Of a stretch of 64,000 nucleotides of DNA, positions 60,687-64,000 are shown in pieces; the first letter of the stretch is position 1; every line of letters starts with the position of its first letter. A program made the position numbers and the translations under genes. The stretch covers positions 62,001-126,000 of the forward strand of contig NZ_JAFBEA010000008.1 in NCBI RefSeq assembly GCF_016908515.1, read 5' to 3'. The notes beneath the pieces were generated by a model that made no database searches, had not been told where the DNA came from, and saw only the letters and a program-made list of their open reading frames with translations. This stretch comes from Virgibacillus halotolerans (lineage in GTDB: Bacteria > Bacillota > Bacilli > Bacillales > Amphibacillaceae).

Positions 60687-60754
60687 GTAACAAAGTTTTC
60701 TTTTGTTAACATGTGATCTTTTGTGATATAGTATGAATAAGAGAGGTGAAGTAA

Positions 60755-61078
60755 GTGACACAACCAACAATTTGCCCAAAGTTTGAGAAAGCCATTTCAC
60801 TACTAAGTCAAAAATGGACCACACTGGTTATTTATCAATTGTTATTAGGTACCCAACATTTTAGTGAAATTCGGTCTGCAATTGGTATAAGTGGTAAAGT
60901 TTTATCTGATCGATTAAAAGATTTAGAAAATCAACAAATAGTTAAACGAGAGGTTATCCCAGAAACACCCGTGATTATTGAGTATTCATTAACAGAAAAA
61001 GGAAAATCCATGGAACCCATTATCCGAGACATCGAAAAATGGTCACAGTTTTGGATTGAACCAGACCTGAATGAATAA
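60755..61078 (+). CDS. catR: HxlR/MarR-type redox regulator, CatR-like
   Basis: 107 residues, GTG start after GAGAGGTGAAGTAA. TICPKFEKAISLLSQKWTTL with the conserved Cys7 that senses quinones in YodB/CatR, FSEIRSAIGISGKVLSDRLK as the recognition helix, and REVIPETPVIIEYSLTEKGK as the wing. Controls the divergent catDE operon by analogy with B. subtilis CatR (YvaP). Confidence 0.8.
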   Translation: MTQPTICPKFEKAISLLSQKWTTLVIYQLLLGTQHFSEIRSAIGISGKVLSDRLKDLENQQIVKREVIPETPVIIEYSLTEKGKSMEPIIRDIEKWSQFWIEPDLNE

Positions 61079-61238
61079 CACTATTTTTTCGCCTTGTATA
61101 TATAGAGGGTGTTGAAAATGCAGCCTCTATATATAAAATCGAGAAATTATTTCGTTGAGGTTTCAAATAATGAAACACCACCGATATATTTTGTATCAAA
61201 AATATAAAACATCTACTGTCAGGTGATGAGGTGATCTG

Positions 61239-61394
61239 ATGGTGCAGAATGAAGTATTGAAAAGAGGGTTGCTTGCTTTAGAACTGGTAAAGTACCAACA
61301 AGGGATTACTTTAAAAGAAGTGATGAACGAACTTAACCTTAGTAAGTCTACAGCATTTCGATGATTAACTATGTTAGAAGGTGTTCCCTTCTAA
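61239..61394 (+). pseudogene. IclR-family regulator remnant
   Basis: ATG after GAGGTGATCTG; reads VQNEVLKRGLLALELVKYQQ, GITLKEVMNELNLSKSTAFR, then TGA, LTMLEGVPF and TAA. This is only the winged HTH of an IclR repressor, interrupted by a stop inside the recognition helix region and missing the whole effector domain. Confidence 0.7.
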
Positions 61395-61475
61395 TCATTA
61401 AAGGAATTTTTATGATCAGTGGCATACTCATCAACTAAAAAAAGCTCCGTAACGTAGGCAACCAATATTGGCAAC

Positions 61476-61919
61476 TTAATCCTTATCATCATCGAAAACA
61501 ATTTCTAGTATGGCAAGCAGCAATGCGGTAATAATCTCTGTCTTCAAGGAAAGTGTAATACTTTTCATAAACTCATCCACTGTAAACAGCACTAGCCAAT
61601 TCGTCGCGCCTTCAAAACTGATTCTGATAAAAAATACCTTTATTTTTCCTGTTATATTTTGGACGGACAACTTGAAAATTGGTTTGGAAAACAATTCTAC
61701 AATGACGCCTAAAATAAAGAAACTGGCAACAAAAACAACCAATGACCAGATAGATTTATACTGAACGCCGAGCAATTCGAAAACCCCTACCATCCCAAAG
61801 AAATATAACCCAAATACAAAGCCTACTACCAGAATAATGAGAAGTGCAATTCCGGCAACTGCTGCCATCTTTTCTTTTATATTCATATCACGAAATGAGT
61901 CATTTTCATGTTCTGGCAT
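61476..61919 (-). CDS. yrvL: YrvL-like membrane protein
   Basis: 147 residues with four helices. NDSFRDMNIKEKMAAVAGIA, LIILVVGFVFGLYFFGMVGV, FELLGVQYKSIWSLVVFVAS resembles B. subtilis YrvL, described as a regulator of the SigO-RsoA system; the C-terminal half (GATNWLVLFTVDEFMKSITL) is also family-like. Assignment by similarity from memory. ATG after AAGGAGGGACCGACCT. Confidence 0.7.
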   Translation of the reverse strand: MPEHENDSFRDMNIKEKMAAVAGIALLIILVVGFVFGLYFFGMVGVFELLGVQYKSIWSLVVFVASFFILGVIVELFSKPIFKLSVQNITGKIKVFFIRISFEGATNWLVLFTVDEFMKSITLSLKTEIITALLLAILEIVFDDDKD

Positions 61920-62283
61920 AGGTCGGTCCCTCCTTCAGTTGGTATACTTCCGTCTAGTTTAAGTCCATTTGTTCATATACTGTATATCATTTTATCATGA
62001 ATAACGATTAATCCAATGAAGCATTACGTGGAAATCACGTCACGCTAATAAAGCGACATACCTTCCTTTCTCTTATTATTTCTATTCACTTTCTTCTTGA
62101 TTACGCCCATGGAAATGCATCAGTAAATGACAGATGATTACCACTCATATCTTCTAGATGATTAAAGTTAAAAGCCTTACGTATTTTTAATTATAAATGT
62201 TATACTAGTTGCACTAATTGATTAATTTTAAATAAGAACTGACTTCAACAAGCGGGCCATATTGTAGAGGGGGAGAAATTGTT
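61920..62283. other. Spacer with a minus-strand gene remnant
   Basis: 364 bp. On the minus strand around 62106-62178 the frame KAFNFNHLEDMSGNHLSFTD, AFPWA ending in TAA looks like the C-terminus of a lost protein. The plus-strand gene that follows has GAGGGGGAGAAATTGTT as ribosome binding site. No repeat core seen at this end. Confidence 0.3.
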
Positions 62284-62781
62284 ATGCTAATTAGGGAAAT
62301 AAGAATTGATGATGCAGATAACTTTATAAAACTAGTCAAAGAAGTTGAGAATCAATCCACTTTTATGCTTATGGAACCTGGAGAAAGAAAAACTACTCCC
62401 GAACAACAAAAAAATCATTTGAAACGAATAGAACAGCAAAATAATTCAACAATATTTTCAGCTGAAATAAAAGGCAAATTAGTAGGATATTTAATTGTTA
62501 TGGGTGGAAGTGCCAAGAGAACAATGCATTCAGCTTATATTGTAATTGGTATCTTAGAAGATTGTAGAGGACAAGGAATAGGAACAGAGTTATTTAATAA
62601 AGCGACTAAGTGGGCGTCAAAGCATAATATATCGCGATTAGAATTAACTGTAGTAACTGAAAACAAAGCTGGTTTAGCATTATATAAGAAAACTGGATTT
62701 GAGGTAGAAGGGACAAAAAGAAACTCGCTTTTAATCGACGGTAAACCTTTTAATGAGTACTATATGTCCAAATTATTATGA
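62284..62781 (+). CDS. GNAT acetyltransferase
   Basis: 165 residues. IREIRIDDADNFIKLVKEVE, YIVIGILEDCRGQGIGTELF (acetyl-CoA loop CRGQGIGT), ISRLELTVVTENKAGLALYK, TGFEVEGTKRNSLLIDGKPF. Resembles the small-molecule/peptide GNATs with FxxEGxxR C-termini. First of a plus-strand run with repeats in inverted orientation. Confidence 0.78.
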   Translation: MLIREIRIDDADNFIKLVKEVENQSTFMLMEPGERKTTPEQQKNHLKRIEQQNNSTIFSAEIKGKLVGYLIVMGGSAKRTMHSAYIVIGILEDCRGQGIGTELFNKATKWASKHNISRLELTVVTENKAGLALYKKTGFEVEGTKRNSLLIDGKPFNEYYMSKLL

Positions 62782-62786
62782 GTTTT

Positions 62787-62852
62787 TCATACAACAAACG
62801 GGCGCGATTTCTTAATAAAATTTACGCAAGAATCAGCCCATTTTGTGTAGCA
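62787..62852 (+). repeat. attC-like intergenic repeat, inverted orientation, unit A25
   Basis: ACAACAAACGGGCGCGATTT follows the stop codon, and GCAAGAATCAGCCCATTTTG precedes the next gene. The arms AACGGGCGCGATTTCTT and AAGAATCAGCCCATTTTG pair with one-sided bulges. The unit is the reverse complement of the minus-strand block units, as are the genes. Confidence 0.7.
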
Positions 62853-62884
62853 ACATATAAGAAAAAAGAAAGGAATTCAACAAG

Positions 62885-63343
62885 ATGACAATCGATATTA
62901 GGAAAATTAACGAAGATGAAAAACTTCCAATGGAGTTGTTGTTGTTGGCTGACCCTTCCAGAGAAATTGTTGAAGAGTATGCCAATAGGGGTGAATGTTT
63001 TATTGCTGAAATCGATCAGCAAACTATTGGAGTCTATGTATTACTTCCAACAAGACCTCAGACAGTGGAACTTGTGAATGTTGCTGTTATTGAAGATCAG
63101 CATGGTAGAGGTATAGGCAAACGGTTGGTGTTGAATGCAATAAGTGTGGCTAAGAAAAAAGACTACAAAACAATTGAGATTGGAACTGGAAATTCAAGTG
63201 TAGGACAACTGGCTCTTTATCAAAAGTGCGGATTTAGAATAATTGATGTGGATATTGACTTTTTCATTAGGCATTATTCTGAGAAAATCATTGAAAACGG
63301 TATTCAGTGCAGAGATATGGTTCGTCTATCACAAGATTTATAG
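62885..63343 (+). CDS. GNAT acetyltransferase
   Basis: 152 residues. VNVAVIEDQHGRGIGKRLVL (loop QHGRGIGK), YKTIEIGTGNSSVGQLALYQ, KCGFRIIDVDIDFFIRHYSE. Similar to Bacillus YvbK-type acetyltransferases. ATG after AAGGAATTCAACAAG. Substrate unknown. Between two complete repeat units. Confidence 0.78.
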   Translation: MTIDIRKINEDEKLPMELLLLADPSREIVEEYANRGECFIAEIDQQTIGVYVLLPTRPQTVELVNVAVIEDQHGRGIGKRLVLNAISVAKKKDYKTIEIGTGNSSVGQLALYQKCGFRIIDVDIDFFIRHYSEKIIENGIQCRDMVRLSQDL

Positions 63344-63351
63344 GTTAAAAA

Positions 63352-63422
63352 GCTTTCAGCAAACGGGCGCAATTCTGAAGTAAGGAATAGCACCTAATCT
63401 TGTAGATTCGAGCCCATTGTGA
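63352..63422 (+). repeat. attC-like intergenic repeat, inverted orientation, unit A26
   Basis: CAGCAAACGGGCGCAATTCT and AGATTCGAGCCCATTGTG: reverse-complementing the second gives CACAATGGGCTCGAATCT, which pairs with the first apart from single unpaired bases. About 70 bp, with a variable middle part. Confidence 0.7.
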
Positions 63423-63456
63423 GTACGAATTATCGTTGTCAGAGGAGAGTGTTAAT

Positions 63457-63885
63457 ATGAACAAAAAGTTGAGAATTGTTATATTGGCTGTCCTATTTAT
63501 TCTGTTGATTCTTTTTGTTGTGCCGTGGCTGAGATTTGCAACATTTATAATAATTCCTTACAGTTCTTTTGGAAAACAAGATATTATGATCTCACCATTG
63601 TATCTGGGTTATTTAATCACGTTTTTAACCATATCCATAGCTTCTTTACTTAGTATTGGTAAGTCAAAAAAAGCTAAATACAAGATATGGGGGATTGCAA
63701 TTATGTTACCGATTGCTTTGCCCCTAGCATATTCGATTGGTATAACTTATTCTTTAATTGTGGGAAACCCTTGGGCAACAATGCTACTGTTATATGCTTT
63801 TCCGATAATTTTCATCATAGGAATTATTATTTTATTGGTTGGTATTTTTAATAAAGATCAAGCAAAACAATCGGCGCAATTATAG
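63457..63885 (+). CDS. Four-TM membrane protein
   Basis: 142 residues from the ATG at 63457, after GAGGAGAGTGTTAAT. Helices at about 5-24, 48-66, 76-96 and 105-130. No family recognised. The last codons (QSAQL and the stop) are encoded by the start of the next repeat (CAATCGGCGCAATTATAG), so the repeat overlaps the gene end. Confidence 0.55.
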   Translation: MNKKLRIVILAVLFILLILFVVPWLRFATFIIIPYSSFGKQDIMISPLYLGYLITFLTISIASLLSIGKSKKAKYKIWGIAIMLPIALPLAYSIGITYSLIVGNPWATMLLLYAFPIIFIIGIIILLVGIFNKDQAKQSAQL

Positions 63886-63932
63886 AATAACGTTATTCAT
63901 TTTCGAGCCAGATTGTAGAACAAATTTATTTT
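63866..63932 (+). repeat. attC-like intergenic repeat, inverted orientation, unit A27
   Basis: ACAATCGGCGCAATTATAG and TTTCGAGCCAGATTGTAG with GAATAAC/GTTATTC forming the inner stem. The stop codon of the preceding gene lies within it. Best stem of all units. Confidence 0.75.
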
Positions 63933-63946
63933 AAGTGGGGTTAAAT

Positions 63947-64000
63947 ATGAAATGGACAATAAAAACTGAAATGTGGGTTAGTGTTTTGATTTTTGCTGTT
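63947..64000 (+). CDS. Start of a membrane protein gene (partial)
   Basis: ATG after AAGTGGGGTTAAAT; 18 codons MKWTIKTEMWVSVLIFAV before the window ends. The beginning of a hydrophobic helix is visible. Cannot be classified. Confidence 0.45.
   Translation, partial: MKWTIKTEMWVSVLIFAV

Overview
The window is low-GC Gram-positive DNA, almost certainly from a Bacillaceae member (Oceanobacillus/Virgibacillus-like at a guess; the genus cannot be fixed from here). Pointers are a bacillithiol-type FosB, the Amj lipid II flippase, TagA, PaiA/PaiB, CatD/CatE with a CatR-type regulator, CsaA, YkvI, YrvL and AGGAGG-type ribosome binding sites with frequent TTG/GTG starts. No rRNA, tRNA, phage module, site-specific recombinase or CRISPR array was seen.

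Layout. (1) About 1-15.5 kb: some two dozen short, unrelated genes, all on the minus strand (flippase, membrane proteins, lipoproteins, FosB, MepB, MFS exporter, methyltransferase, P-loop kinase, acetyltransferase), separated by a degenerate 60-70 bp imperfect palindrome with GCGCCC and TGGCC-type cores. (2) 16-30 kb: ordinary chromosomal genes on both strands (ykvI, lipoprotein, csaA, dps, lysE-type, aromatic-acid exporter, marR-paiA-paiB, degV, M3 oligopeptidase, RNase HI) with only one copy of the repeat. (3) 30.3-52.8 kb: a second accessory block, nearly all minus strand (GNAT, HAD, Nudix, TmrB-like, NTPases, amidohydrolase, S66 peptidase, TagA, LOG, DUF1835, small membrane proteins), carrying a variant of the repeat with GCACCAGTTAG-type cores, and interrupted by an IscB/omega-RNA transposable element. 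(4) 53-56.2 kb: a plus-strand PTS EIIBC - ADP-ribosylglycohydrolase - GntR operon with a palindromic operator. (5) 56.6-57.7 kb: repeats and gene debris. (6) 57.7-62 kb: MaoC, SDR, catDE/catR, YrvL-like. (7) 62.2-64 kb: plus-strand acetyltransferase and membrane-protein genes, again separated by the repeat, now in inverted orientation.

The main point of interest is the intergenic repeat. Its orientation follows the direction of the genes, each copy can fold on itself with unpaired bases on one side, it abuts or contains the stop codon of the preceding gene, and the genes between copies are small, mostly single and functionally unrelated. This is the layout of an integron cassette array with attC sites, although no integron integrase lies in the window. 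Two related subfamilies occupy separate blocks. A further short repeat (AACCAG...CTGGTT) occurs four times, three of them joined to a core of this repeat.

Gene decay is common in the accessory blocks: a truncated HIT protein, frameshifted zinc-ribbon, isochorismatase and secreted-protein genes, an IclR remnant, and a LacI-type regulator whose DNA-binding domain is preceded by ATA instead of ATG. All assignments are from reading the sequence only; no searches were run.
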